Positions 1 through 10,255 of a stretch of 64,000 bases of DNA are shown here, one piece after another. Within the stretch, counting starts at the first letter, position 1. The number at the start of each line of letters is the position of its first letter. This DNA is from Stemphylium vesicarium (lineage: Eukaryota > Ascomycota > Dothideomycetes > Pleosporales > Pleosporaceae), in the NCBI GenBank assembly GCA_004380135.1, contig QXCR01000037.1, positions 1-64,000 of the forward strand, read 5' to 3'. The notes beneath the pieces are model-generated. The model did no database searches. It worked only from the letters and a program-made list of their open reading frames with translations, and was not told where the DNA came from. The position numbers were made by a program, and so were the translations under genes.

Positions 1-1390
1 ATAGTATTAGTAATAGCGGAAGATAGGAACTAGAGTTGAAAGTATATCTATTAGATATAAAGGGGGGAGTTAGACACCGAGGTATTGTCGCTGTCTACTC
101 GTTATTATATACAAATGCTAGGTTATCTAGAATATTCTATCTTACTAATAGATAACCTAGATATACGTAATTTCTACGTCATAGATTACGTATACAAGAA
201 CGTAATAGCTACAGTAGTGCTATTCTAGCTAAAAGAGTACTAGTGCTTACTTAAGCTTACTAAGGCTTACTTAAGCTTAATTAAGCTTATATTCTAACAG
301 AAAGAAAAAGGGTATTATAATAGGCTAAAGCCTAATTAGCTTATTCCTTAATAGGATCTTAGTTACGTGCGTAGGGCGCACTATTTATAGAATCTAGGTA
401 AGCCGCTAGACACCTAGATTCTATACTAGCGCGCTAGTAAAACGATATTCTAAGCCGCCGCCCCTAAATAACCTTTAGAGTGTAGCTATCCTTAGTTCCT
501 TTCTCTATCAAATACAATCTTAGTATACCTGTGCGATAGCTCTCCGAGCGTAGCCCCTTACAATCTCATGAGCACATTTCATCAGGATGCAGTGCGAGCG
601 ACGATACGATTCGCAATAGCAACACGAAGACTCGATGCAAACTAATTTCTAACTACTAAGTTAGCTTAGCTACTAATATAAACGTATTAGCAGCCTTATA
701 TAACTAATAGTAGATAGTACTTTAGCTACTAAAGATAGAACGTTAAATACTTAGAGAATCTCTTAGAGATACTAACTTTAAGCTAGTCTACTACTAGTAA
801 TACTAACTTATAAGCACCTAATAAGAAATAATTATAGATAGGGAAGAGATATACTAAGATATAGAGTAAGAGCTTTAACTTAGGTAATAAGCTATATAAA
901 GAAGTAGGTTAAAGAAGACATATAGACTAAGGAGACTAAGACGTAGCATAGGAAGTGTAAAGCTAGACTAGCGTTAGTAGCCCTTTCGGCTCGGCCACCG
1001 GGCGTAAATAAATTGTGTGTGTGTATGTTTGGCGAGCACTGTAACGTTATAGGATTCTGCAAGCGAGTGTACCTCCGATAGAGCACTGTACACTTATAGA
1101 GAAAACCGGAAGCTGCAATTGCAAGCGAGTGTACCTCCCTGTGACGAGTATATATGCTATCCTACGCCCAGTATTCCTATTCGGAACACTGTACCTTTTT
1201 GGTGGTGCTTGGTCAAGTGGCGTAGCGCTTGATCGTGACACTCCCTCAGCAGACAGGAAGGGAGACCGTACGTACTGTGGGAAGACCCATAGTATTATTA
1301 AATCGACACCTGTGAGAAGGGGCTTAAATAAGTTTACGATCTGAGCATGGGAGAGAGATGGCAATCTCGACCTCTAAACCCGACCGCGAC
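1..1390. repeat. AT-rich, TpA-rich repeat-derived DNA
   Basis: No convincing coding region is visible. The first ~960 bases are dominated by TA, CTTA and TAAG words, with stops in every frame. This is what RIP leaves after converting CpA to TpA in repeated DNA. A perfect 12-base inverted repeat occurs at 388-399 and 412-423. An 18-base direct repeat (GCAAGCGAGTGTACCTCC) occurs at 1059-1076 and 1121-1138. From about 960 to 1390 the base composition is more balanced, but I recognise no gene. It may be a relic of an LTR element or another transposon, but no diagnostic motif survives, so the class is left open. Confidence 0.6.
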
Positions 1391-1866
1391 CGCGATTAGA
1401 CTGGCAAATGGGTCTAGGTTGGGTTGGGGTTGGGTCGTCTTGGCAGCGGCCCTAACCCAACCCAACACCAACCCAAGGTGATTAGTAATAGCATAGGGGC
1501 AAGGTTAGGTTAGCCTTAAGTAGGGCTAGGTATAGGCTGGGCTATAGTAGGGGTTAGAGTTAGATTAGTTGAAAATAGCTATAAATTTAGATAGCTGCGC
1601 TACCTACGCATTATAATAAAGCTATATATGTAGGAGTTATAATAAATAACTATAATAATATAGAAGCTCTATATAAGCGACTTTTTTAGAGGAGAATAAG
1701 ATGACCTAACTCCAACCCAGCCCAGCCCCGTGCTAGAGTGGCCCCACCCCAACCCCGACCCGGGCCGGTGTACCCCCGACCCAACCCCGACTCTGGTCCT
1801 TGCAGCCCATGACCCAACCCCAACCTAGCCCGCGGTTGCCCCAACCCATTTGCCAGCCTAACCGCG
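1391..1866. mobile_element. MITE-like inverted-repeat element (476 bp)
   Basis: The ends form a 23-base terminal inverted repeat (1391-1413 and 1844-1866) that matches at 21 of 23 positions; both differences are C/T transitions. The left arm is rich in GGTTGGG words and the right arm in CCCAACC words, so the element is strongly strand-asymmetric and could fold into a long hairpin. The centre (about 1500-1700) is AT-rich with no open reading frame. The size, the inverted ends and the absence of a transposase fit a non-autonomous (MITE-like) DNA transposon. I could not define a clear target-site duplication, so the exact boundary may differ by a few bases. Confidence 0.55.
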
Positions 1867-2015
1867 ATATAATATCCTTACTAACTAAGCTAATAGCACT
1901 ACTAAAGAGACGCGTAAGAAATACTACTAAGTAAAATAAATATTACTATAGGCTACTAGTATAGCTAGACCTATTAGTTAATAACTTTAATACTATCTAG
2001 ATTAAGAGTAACGTA

Positions 2016-2084
2016 GGTGCATGCTTCGCGGTCCAGCATGCTTCGCTGTCCACCCGTGCCAAGACCCCACCAAAACTACCCCCA
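2016..2084 (+). repeat. left terminal inverted repeat of the pogo element
   Basis: This 69-base end is matched by the reverse complement of 3800-3868 with six mismatches. It contains two tandem copies of a 17-base unit beginning GCATGCTTCGC, likely transposase-binding subterminal repeats (inference). Confidence 0.88.
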
Positions 2085-2142
2085 TTTTAGCCTATTACAA
2101 CCCACTTTAGCACGATATAGCATAGAAGACACGAAAAAAACA

Positions 2143-3792
2143 TTAAGAGGCTACTTCTACTTCATAATTACACGTTTGCGCGTTATGCCCCGTATTATTA
2201 TAGCGTCCACAGCGTCTTTGGAATGGTTCACCCCCTTTAGCGCGCGCCAGCCTCTTTGCCCTCCTCCCGTCACTACGCGCCCCAAACTCCTGTAGAGCAG
2301 TCCTGCGCTGGCCATCCTCTACTATCATAGACCCTTCTGCCTTAACCCGCTTCCTTTTATGCGATTTACGTTGCGTAGCGGCCTTATTTGCTGCTCGAAG
2401 CTCAGCAATCTCCTTTTGGGCCAACACTAGCTTGTGCGCGATTATTGCTGCGCCCTTTGAGACCTTCTCAAAAGCCTCAACCATAGAAGTTGGCGAGCTA
2501 TCTATATGCCTCTGAATCCTCTGATTCACCAGCGTCGATTGCGACCCCAGTTCAAGACTATTGCTAGGGGTTTGCGACAACCAGGGCTGGCTATTGACAG
2601 GTAGTGGTGATGGAGTGCGTAACTGGACGTCAAGGGCTGTTATGACCCATTCTGGGTCAAATGGTACTAATCCAGTGCCTCTAAACCCTCCTTGGATCTT
2701 ACTAGAAGTAATTGCGGCGTCAAAGGCGCGCTTGAAGCATGGTAGGAACTCAAGTTTCGTGATGTGGCTGATCCGGTTGCGCATCAGCTCCTCGGCTTGG
2801 CGGCCGTACGCCTTCTTCAGCGGGGCAAAACAGCCCACATCAAGTGGCTGTAGTAGGTGAGATGAGTGTGGAGGCATACAGAGAGTGATAATGTTCTTCT
2901 CTTTATGGTATTGCTGAAACTAAAGAGCGTTATGGCTCTCATGTCCGTCAATAATAAGCAGCCAGTACCCTCCTATAGTACGCCTCTCCGTATAGGCATT
3001 AAAGTGCTCTAACTACTAAAAACTAATCTCCTTTATAGTCTAACTATTCTTAGAGACCGATATAAGCTAGTCCTAAGGTATAGTGTCCTCTTTGTACTAG
3101 GTAGAGAGGTGATGGCGCCCTTTAAAGATGATATGGGGCGGAATAGCCTATCCTAACGCATTAATACCCTAAATAACCGTAGTCCACTCGCGATTGCCTA
3201 GCTAGACTAACTTTGGCCGTCCTCGCTTCTCTAAAGCTGTGATAATAGCTCTAGTCGATATTATGCCCATCATGAAGCCAGTCTTATCAAAGTTATAGGT
3301 GTCCTCGTCCTGTATGCCATACTTGGCTTTGGTATTGGCTACTAGCTGGAACCAGGCTCGAATAGCCGCGGGGTCTTCGCAGAGGGCTCTCTTGTAGTCG
3401 TACTTGCGATTGAACTTCACTTGGAGCTCTGGTCGGCGCTTGACGAACGTACTGGGCCATCTTGGGCCAACCTGGGCCAGATTGCGCTCAGCGCGCAAGG
3501 AATTGGCCATATTAGCCACATCTGCGAGGCGAGGGGGGAATCCTCGCTCAACCAGGTCAAGTATGTGCTAAACAATCACCTCCTCCTCATTCTTGTCCAA
3601 ACTCATTGTTGTTGGCCTGCGATCTGCCTGTGAGGGTCGTCTAGCGCGTCGATGGCGTAGAGTTGTATGAGAGACGTTATAGGTAGCTGCAGCGCGTCGC
3701 AATGAGAGAGTCGCATCTTGTTTGATAGCTTGGAGCGCAGTCTGTATTCTAGCTTCCTTTGATGGTTCTATCTGGTGTGGTTGATGGGGCAT
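2143..3792 (-). pseudogene. pogo/Fot1 transposase (HTH-CENPB, DDE), disrupted by in-frame TAG codons
   Basis: The start is the ATG at 3792 (MPHQPHQIEPSKEAR). The N-terminal helix-turn-helix (RRAAATYNVSHTTLRHR) binds the element ends in this family. The DDE catalytic core follows with its three acidic positions visible: YNFDKTGF, IIDGHESH and LQPLDVGCFAPLKKAY. A basic C-terminal tail ends at 2143. The whole protein stays in one reading frame but is broken by eleven in-frame stops, every one TAG. Ten fall between about 2920 and 3206 and one at 3568. Each can be explained by CAG-to-TAG, or TGG-to-TAG through the opposite strand, the CpA preference of RIP. The copy is therefore dead even though both ends of the gene look well preserved. 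Confidence 0.9.
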
Positions 3793-3799
3793 TGTGGGG

Positions 3800-3868
3800 T
3801 AGAGATAGTTATGGTGGGGTCTTGACACGGGTGGACCGCGAAGCATGCTGGACCGCGAAGCATGCACC
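3800..3868 (-). repeat. right terminal inverted repeat of the pogo element
   Basis: Inverted partner of 2016-2084, followed by the TA target duplication at 3869-3870. Confidence 0.88.
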
Positions 3869-3870
3869 TA

Positions 3871-4311
3871 TGTTATACTTAGCGTTAATATCATACTTAA
3901 TAATTTTAGCTTATATTTAATACAGAAGTTAGCATTATAGTAATTAGCGTCTATACCCATTATATATTAAGAGATAAGATAGACAGAGTACTTATTAATA
4001 AAGCGCGTAACCCAGCTCTCGCTCACTGGCTCCTGGGCGACTGCTGACGCGAAATTGGCGATCATATCTCTTGTAGGAGGTATATGACGAGCGGTAAGCT
4101 CTTCTATATACTTGACAAGCTCCTCCTCCTGTTGTTGGGTGAATTTCTGCTGGTTAGAGTCCTTGGTTTCCCGGTGTGCCTGAACGCCCTTGTGTCTCCG
4201 CGCCAGCGTTGAGCGATCAACACCAAACTGATCAGCGACTTTTTGATACACAAGTGTCTCTCCTAGTTCTAGCGCTTCGATTGCTGCAAGCGCATCATCA
4301 ATTGGTGACAT
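3871..4311 (-). pseudogene. N-terminal fragment of a pogo-type transposase
   Basis: The ATG is at 4311 (MSPIDDALAAIEALELGE). A helix-turn-helix (YQKVADQFGVDRSTLARRH) and the CENP-B-like second DNA-binding region (QQQEEELVKYIEELTARH) follow, ending in SESWVTRFINKY. An in-frame stop lies at 3967. Beyond it the frame still resembles the homologous part of the plus-strand transposase (for example IKYKL against RKYKL) but with H-to-Y and R-to-C changes, as expected from C-to-T mutation. The catalytic domain is missing. Its paralogue at 4502-6386 shares the domain order and even the sequence around the start codon. Confidence 0.85.
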
Positions 4312-4400
4312 GGTTGTTGAGTTATCACGCGTTGAAGTGTGCGTGCCGTTTGTGGTGATCGGGCGTTGCGCGACTCCGGGCGTTGCGCGCACAGACACGG
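3871..4400 (-). mobile_element. truncated second pogo-like element (5' remnant)
   Basis: This is the 5' end of a pogo-family element on the minus strand. Reading leftward from 4400, its first 19 bases (CCGTGTCTGTGCGCGCAAC) match the terminal repeat of the neighbouring plus-strand element at 16 positions, so 4400 is a genuine element end. The transposase starts at 4311. The coding sequence decays into AT-rich DNA and is cut at 3869-3870 by insertion of the 1.85-kb element. I could not identify its other end. It is head to head with the plus-strand element and shares the TA at 4401-4402 with it. Confidence 0.75.
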
Positions 4401-4402
4401 TA

Positions 4403-4449
4403 ACGTGCCTGTGCGCGAAACGAGCCAGTTCGCGGGTCGAGCCACCCCA
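4403..4449 (+). repeat. left terminal inverted repeat of the plus-strand pogo element
   Basis: Pairs with 6492-6538; core GCGCGAAACGAGCCAGTTCG is identical at both ends. Confidence 0.87.
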
Positions 4450-4501
4450 CCATGATTGTGATGTAACTCTTCCAGCTTCAACCCCATATAACTCCACCAC
4501 C

Positions 4502-6386
4502 ATGGATCCGATTCAGGAAGCGATTAAACATTTAGAATTTTGTGAAGCTGGAGATAAATTCTCGTACCGTGAGGTCGCAAAAATGTTCGGTGTCGACCGA
4601 ACGACGCTGTCGTGGAGGCACAGGTGTGCAGCGCAATCGTCGCGCCCAGGCACAACACCAGCTCGTACTCAACCCACAACAAGAGGAGGAGCTTGTCAAA
4701 TACATAGAAAGATGCAAAAGAGACGGCTTGCTACTCACCAGAAGCATGCTGCAAAATTTCGCCACTGCGGTTGCGAAGTGGGAGGTCTCCGACAGCTGGA
4801 TTACTCGGTTTCTACATCACTATGCCGACAAGCTTACCACCAAATGGAGCGCCGGGATGGATCGTGAGCGCCATTTAGCTGACAGTAGGCGCAAGTACAA
4901 GCTGTACTTCAATCTACTACACTCCAAGATGCGTGAACCCGGCGTTGACAAGCGCAACACGTACAATATGGATAAGAAAGGTTTCTTTATTAGCATTAAC
5001 AGCCGCACTAGAAGGATAGTCTTTAAGGCAACTCAGGATTTCAAAGAGCGCACCACAGCGCTTAGAGATGGCAATAGAGAATGGGTAACGCTGATGGCTT
5101 ACGTATGCGCTTCTAGAGAGGCATTACCGCCCACTCTCATCTACCAGGGCACCTCTGGGGTTCAATCGACCTGGGTTGACGACCTTGTGGCCGAACAACA
5201 CCAGATCTTCATCTCCCACTCGGCGACCGGATGGTCAAACAATGACCTAGGGCTTGCCTGGCTTCAGCAGGTGTTCGATCGCCATACAGCAGCCAAGGCT
5301 CGCCGTCAATGGCGGCTTCTGATCCTTCACGGCCACGGCAGCCACCTCACGCCCGAATTTTTGGAGTATTGCGAAGCCAATCGCATCCTTCTTATGTTAT
5401 TTCCACCTCATTCAACTCACAGCTTGCAGCCGCTCGATGTCGTCCTCTTTGCGCCGCTTTCGACGTACTACACCGAGGAGCTCACCACCTACCTCCAGCG
5501 AACCCAAGACCTCACAAGGATCACGAAACCCGAATTCTACAGCAACTTTTGGCCGGCGTGAAGCTCCACGATGACCTCGGAGCTTATATTGAAGGGTTTT
5601 CAAGCTACAGGCGTGTCACCGATGGATGCGGTCACTATACTAAAACGCTTCAACAACCACCCACAACCACACAATAAAGACGCAGAAATTGGAGAGCATA
5701 GCGAAGGCGATAGCTGGCCTGAGCTGTGCAAGATTCTTGACTCTGCAGCTGCTAATAAGACCAGAATTGAAGCCAAGCGGCTATCGCAGAGCCTCCACTC
5801 GCTACAGGTCAACAACGAGCTTCTTCACGCTCGAAACGAGGAGCTACAACACAAGCTCAACGTCATCAAGAAGCGCCCGACGCAGCGTATGGTACTGACT
5901 ACACAAGACGGCGACGACTGGCACGGCGGCGCTGTCTTCTACAGTCCCAGGAAGCTTGCCCGCGACCGCGCGCGCAAAGTTGCAAAACTCGATGAAGCCG
6001 CGCAGCTAAAACTCCAAAAATCTCGCGATAGAGAGGCAACGGCGGCAGCAACAGCATACAAAAAGTAGCAGCAAGAGATGGCAAAGGTGGCTCGACAACG
6101 TGCCGCTGAGGAGCGTCGCGAGGCGAAGAAGGCACAAGCTCAAGCGCTGGCTGCCGAACGAGCGCTCAAAAAGCTGCAACGCGACGCTGCAATCGCAGAG
6201 AAATCTCGCGATATAGCAAATAAACGTAAGCAAAAGGCCTCATACAAAGCTGCAAGAAACCTAACAAAGCATCGGCGTGTCGTGGCTGCTCGAAGTCGTG
6301 TTGACGCTACACCGCCAGCTGCGTCTCCCCAAACCAAAATTACTGCAAGAGGCCGCAACTCGCGGTCACCAGCTAAATATAGATAG
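4502..6386 (+). pseudogene. pogo-type transposase, inactivated by frameshift, stops and a lost catalytic Asp
   Basis: The start MDPIQEAIKHLEFCEAG at 4502 is followed by a helix-turn-helix (YREVAKMFGVDRTTL). The frame slips at about 4620, so that GVQRNRRAQAQHQ continues in another frame with PQQEEELVKYIERCKRDG. The DDE core follows: NMDKKGFF, then LILHGHGSH where the family normally has DGH. The second catalytic Asp is thus His here (codon 5328-5330). The third site is LQPLDVVLFAPL. Two in-frame stops follow, a TGA near 5560 (probably from TGG) and a TAG near 6066 (probably from CAG). The tail is long, basic and coiled-coil. One frameshift, two stops and the missing Asp make it non-functional. 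Confidence 0.88.
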
Positions 6387-6491
6387 CATAATCGAAGTGC
6401 AAGGCTCTATATAGCAATACATGAGCTGTTCTCGCGATAATAGCTTTTGGGTGTGGCTCTACAGCTTCATTTTCCTTTGTCAACATCTCGA

Positions 6492-6538
6492 TGGGGTGGC
6501 TTGATCCGCGAACTGGCTCGTTTCGCGCACGGGCACGG
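6492..6538 (-). repeat. right terminal inverted repeat of the plus-strand pogo element
   Basis: Inverted copy of 4403-4449 followed by TA at 6539-6540. A further ~245 bases without a gene separate it from the first host gene. Confidence 0.87.
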
Positions 6539-6785
6539 TAACGCACAGACCCCTCCACACGCGCCGGAAAGCGGGCGCATCACCAACGTTCCGCTCGAAA
6601 ACAAAAACATCGGACTTCGGTCTCAACAATGCGAGTAATCTCAGCTTGATCTGGGAACTACTCTGTGCTTGCTGTGGGTTGATTGTCTATGCTGAAATAA
6701 CTTCCCCTCTTGCTGACTTTCCAAGCGGATCGCTCCTACCTAGGTGACCACCGTACGTCAATATTAACGGCGCGCCACCATCGCT

Positions 6786-8716
6786 ATGTTACCGGACGTG
6801 AAAATCGACTCACTCGATACACATTTGGAGCAGTTCAAGCTCAATGACCAGAGCAGGCAGACTGATCTAACGGTAGGACTTGTTCATTAGTACCCCACGT
6901 CCCGCTAACCCCACTTAGAATCTCCTCAAAGAATATGGTCAACTACTCGACGACTACAAAGTGCTCAAGAGGGCCTACCAAGAGCAGGGAACAAGTCCGG
7001 TCGCGAAGTCCGTAGCAGTAGCTACTCCGTCCAATTCGGCGGCAGCAAATTCGCCGCGGAACCCATACGTGCTAATGCTTGTGGACGGCAATGATTACAT
7101 TGTGAGTTTGCATCTCATCTCGGCCAGACTGTCCTAACAACCATCAGTTCAACGATGAATTCATTTGCGAAAAAGAAGAAGGTGGTATGCGCGCTGCGCG
7201 CATGCTCAACGACGCAGTAGAAAAATACCTACAACAAAACGTCCCCCAAGCACAATCCGCCCGCGTAGTCGTGCGCATTTACGCCGACCTCACCAACCTG
7301 TCCAAGCAGCTCGCCAAGTCCAAAGTAACTGGTCTGGAAAAACGATCCATCGCCCCGTTCTCAGCTGCCTTCACGCGAACCATGAGTCTGTTCGACTTTG
7401 TGGATGCCTTGGATGAAGAAGGCTGCAAGTTCAAGATTAGAGAACAGTTCAAGATTGCATCCGAGGATACGGGGTGTAGCCATATTCTCTACGCAGCATG
7501 TAACAACCCAGCGTATTTATCTCAGCTTGTGCCTTACAGCGGTCAGCGTGATAAGGTTACGCTCGTTCAAGGCGCGGGCTGGAACCCAGAGTTTCATCAG
7601 TTCAACTTGAACGTCACACAATTTCCTACCATGTTTAGGTGGTCGGAGCTACCTGTTGTCGCGCCCAACAACAAGTCTACCCCGTCATCTACTGCTACTA
7701 ATAAGCAGAAAGCGCCAGTGCAGAAACCTATACTTATCGCCGGGCTACCAAATCTACGCAAGGACTCATGGAGACGCGACGGCTCTATGAGCGTAACAGA
7801 TTCCGCGTTTGGCGACTTTTCACCTACAGAGTCGATCAGGTTCAGCGAACAAGAGCATTTCGGATGGGAAAATAAGTCAGCTTATAACACGCAGGCAGGA
7901 AAGGCTACAGCATCGAAGCCCCCGCCTGCGAAAGACGCACAGCAGTTATGCAAGTACTTTCAAAAAGGCTTTTGTCGCTTTGGCAACAAATGCAACTTCC
8001 AACACATACCCAATGGCCTAGACGGAGGAGGAGCAACAACAACAACATCGAGGAACAGAACCAACAACAACCAAGTAACGCTGAAGCCCGAACAACCACA
8101 CGATATCTTCTCATCGCAGCCTTCTTCCCAAACAACATCACCAAGCAGCCCCCCTTACTCGCAACTCCTCCCCAAATCGCTCATCCCAGGCTTCATCCCC
8201 CTCAACAAATCCCTCCACCGCCTCGACACATACGCGCCCGCCCCCTCAGCCGCAGCCTGGACCCTGTACACAACGCGCTTCCAAGCGCGCAAACCATGTA
8301 ACACATTCCATCTCAGCGGATCTTGCACGTCTCTATCTTGTCCCTACGACCACAGCTCGCTGGACCCGCTAGTTAAACAGGTCCTCGCATACATGGTGAA
8401 ATGCAGCCCTTGTCCGCGCAAGGGCGGGTGTCGGCGCGCGAAATGCGTCTATGGTCATTTGTGTCAGAAGGTGGGGTGTGCGGGGCGGGGTTCGGCGCCG
8501 GGGCGGAGGGGAAAGGGTTGCCGATTTAAACTTGAGGCGCATTATGAGGCGGAGGCGTGTCGGGTTGCTAGTATGGTGCCTGCGGAAGAGGAGGAGGAGG
8601 AAGAGGCGGAGGTGGATGAGGAGGGTTCGGAGCTGGGTGGAGGTAATGTTGTGAGGATGGTGGGTGTGGACATGGACAGTTTGGTTGGGCTTGGTGGCGG
8701 GGATTTCATGTGGTAA
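6786..8716 (+). CDS. CCCH zinc-finger protein, three exons, 612 aa
   Basis: Exons are 6786-6872, 6919-7101 and 7148-8716, with two 46-nt introns, each removed in phase 0. The N-terminus (MLPDVKIDSLDTHLEQF) leads into a short coiled coil and a conserved alpha/beta domain of about 160 residues (PYVLMLVDGNDYIFNDEFI onward). This N-terminal domain pairs with CCCH fingers in many ascomycete proteins. The first finger is CKYFQKGFCRFGNKCNFQH (about residues 358-376). A second, degenerate finger is CNTFHLSGSCTSLSCPYDH (about 474), and a third C-x8-C-x4-C-x3-H array lies near 509. The C-terminus is Glu-rich. CCCH fingers usually bind RNA, so a post-transcriptional role is likely but not shown. It is the first host gene next to the transposon island and looks intact. 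Confidence 0.88.
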
Positions 8717-9120
8717 ATGTAGGGTAGGCTGGGGGTGGGTATGACAGCTGCTGTAGTGTGGAGATGGGGGACGATGATATGGAGAGGGCAACTCTGGGTC
8801 GAATTTAATGGGGATATGAGTCGTGAGATGAGAGAGCGCATTTGGGAAAAGGATGTGTTACATGACTAGACTTTGTACCAGTACCAGCTCCACCAAGAGA
8901 AATGAAAAGCGCATGTTAAGGAAAACGTGACAAAATCCTCTGATATATATATTGCGAAAGTACGCAGCTGATACACTTTGCTGCAGAGAGACCGTACAGC
9001 GAGACAGGAAAGAAAAAAAAGAAACACATGTAATAAAGGTATCATTGACAAAGAAATACACCAGGCTCAAACACATATAAAAGAAGAAGTAAAAAATACA
9101 AGAGCAACAAACTCGAGTCT
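8717..9120. other. convergent 3' region, no gene seen
   Basis: This AT-rich spacer lies between two converging genes. It must hold both 3' UTRs and termination signals. Nothing else is recognised. Confidence 0.6.
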
Positions 9121-10255
9121 TTATTTATCAGAAGTCACAGCAGGCGCCTCAACAGGCCTCATCCACCCATCCACCTCGGCAATCCCCCTCCTCTCCACCC
9201 GCATACCTGGATACTGCAAAATCTCCGTCTCGCTCGTGACCAACCCACCACGCTCGCCGTCCCAAGCCTTGAGGTCATCACTCCTACTTCCGTGATGATA
9301 CAGACTAGGGCTAGCCGGGGAAGCGAGTTCCGAGGTCGGTGTGAAGCATGGGGGAGAAGAGAAGCCATGGGGTTTATATTCTACTACTGTGGAGTTTGGG
9401 TTGTCGTAGTTGCTATTTGGAGAGTGTGTGGCTGGGTTGGCGTTGTTGGTGCGGCGGCGGTGCCAGGCGAGGAAGATGACGAATGCGATGAAAGAGAGGA
9501 AGAGGCATGCGCCGATTGTGCCGCCAACTATGGCGCCGATACTGGGTCCAGAAGACGCATTATCCGCAGAAGATGAAAGCGAGTCGGCGGTAGGTGTGGA
9601 TAACGAGCCTTGCGTCACGGTAGCAGTGACTGTTCTTTCTCTGTCTGCTTCTCCGCTGCTACTGATACTGCTGGAAATAGTCATGTCGAGGGTGTGGTAT
9701 GCTGTGCTTGTAAATCCGCTTTCAGCGCACCCGTGCTGTGTCATGACCATTTTCTCGTAGACAAAATGCCACTCGTAGCACGCTGGGGCGGAACTCGCGG
9801 TGCATTTTGCGATGGCGGCGTCGGATGAGCAGGCGGCATCTGTGCAGGATGCGGACATGGCGGTGAAGGCGATGCACGATGTGGCTATTGTGCATGCTGA
9901 GGCTGAATCTGGGTCGCAGCAGCCATGGATGCCAAAGTATGTGTTTGTTGCGCAGGTTTGCGTGGGATTTTGACAGGTTACTGGACGCCCTGGCATAGGA
10001 TTAGGATATTTACTTCCAAAGATATAGTTGTGATTAGCACCTACCTGAGGAGCCGGATACAAATCCACACATGTAGCCATCATTGCTCTCACGTTTGAAA
10101 AGGTCAAAGGGAAGCTGTGCTGCTGCAGTTGGTGCAGGGCTCCAGGTGTCTGCTGAAGGAACAAAGTGCGTCGGTTCAGGCATCGCTATCGAAACAGCCG
10201 CTGCGGTCACCATTGCTGGAGCCAAAAGGACGAGGGTAAGAAGTGTAGTCGTCAT
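9121..10255 (-). CDS. secreted-domain single-pass membrane protein, Cys-rich ectodomain, 359 aa
   Basis: Exon 1 is 10045-10255 and exon 2 is 9121-9989, with a 55-nt intron carrying a CTAAT branch-like site. Splicing gives CGFVSGSSGRPVTCQNPTQT, which keeps the cysteine spacing continuous. The start MTTTLLTLVLLAPAMVTAAA is a clear signal peptide. The ectodomain has many paired cysteines (for example TYFGIHGCCDP, SASCTDAACSSDAAIAKC), followed by a Ser/Thr-rich stalk. The single membrane helix is GAIVGGTIGACLFLSFIAFV, followed by the stop-transfer HRRR and a proline-rich cytoplasmic tail. This is the architecture of ascomycete cell-surface sensor-like proteins (Wsc/Mid2-like layout), but no named sensor domain is recognised. 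A cell-wall or surface role is inferred from topology only. Confidence 0.83.

Larger units (their letters stand above)
2016..3868 (-). mobile_element. pogo/Fot1-type DNA transposon, 1.85 kb
   Basis: It is bounded by 69-base terminal inverted repeats (2016-2084 and 3800-3868; six mismatches, mostly C/T) and by TA on each side (2014-2015 and 3869-3870), the target duplication expected for the Tc1/mariner-pogo superfamily. Each end begins with two tandem copies of a 17-base unit starting GCATGCTTCGC. It encodes one transposase frame on the minus strand. It lies inside the remnant of another pogo-like element, whose degraded coding sequence is visible directly to its right (3871-4311), so it is the younger insertion. 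The relation to named fungal elements was not tested. Confidence 0.88.
4403..6538 (+). mobile_element. pogo/Fot1-type DNA transposon, 2.1 kb, head to head with the remnant
   Basis: It has 47-base terminal inverted repeats at 4403-4449 and 6492-6538 with four mismatches, flanked by TA at 4401-4402 and 6539-6540. The left TA also ends the minus-strand remnant, so one element inserted exactly at the edge of the other, or both used the same TA. The single transposase frame runs outward on the plus strand. Base composition is balanced, so this copy has suffered much less RIP than the DNA to its left. Confidence 0.88.

Noticed and set aside
1..660. LTR-retrotransposon end
   Set aside because: Some LTR-like texture, but no paired LTR, primer-binding site or polyprotein motif could be supported.
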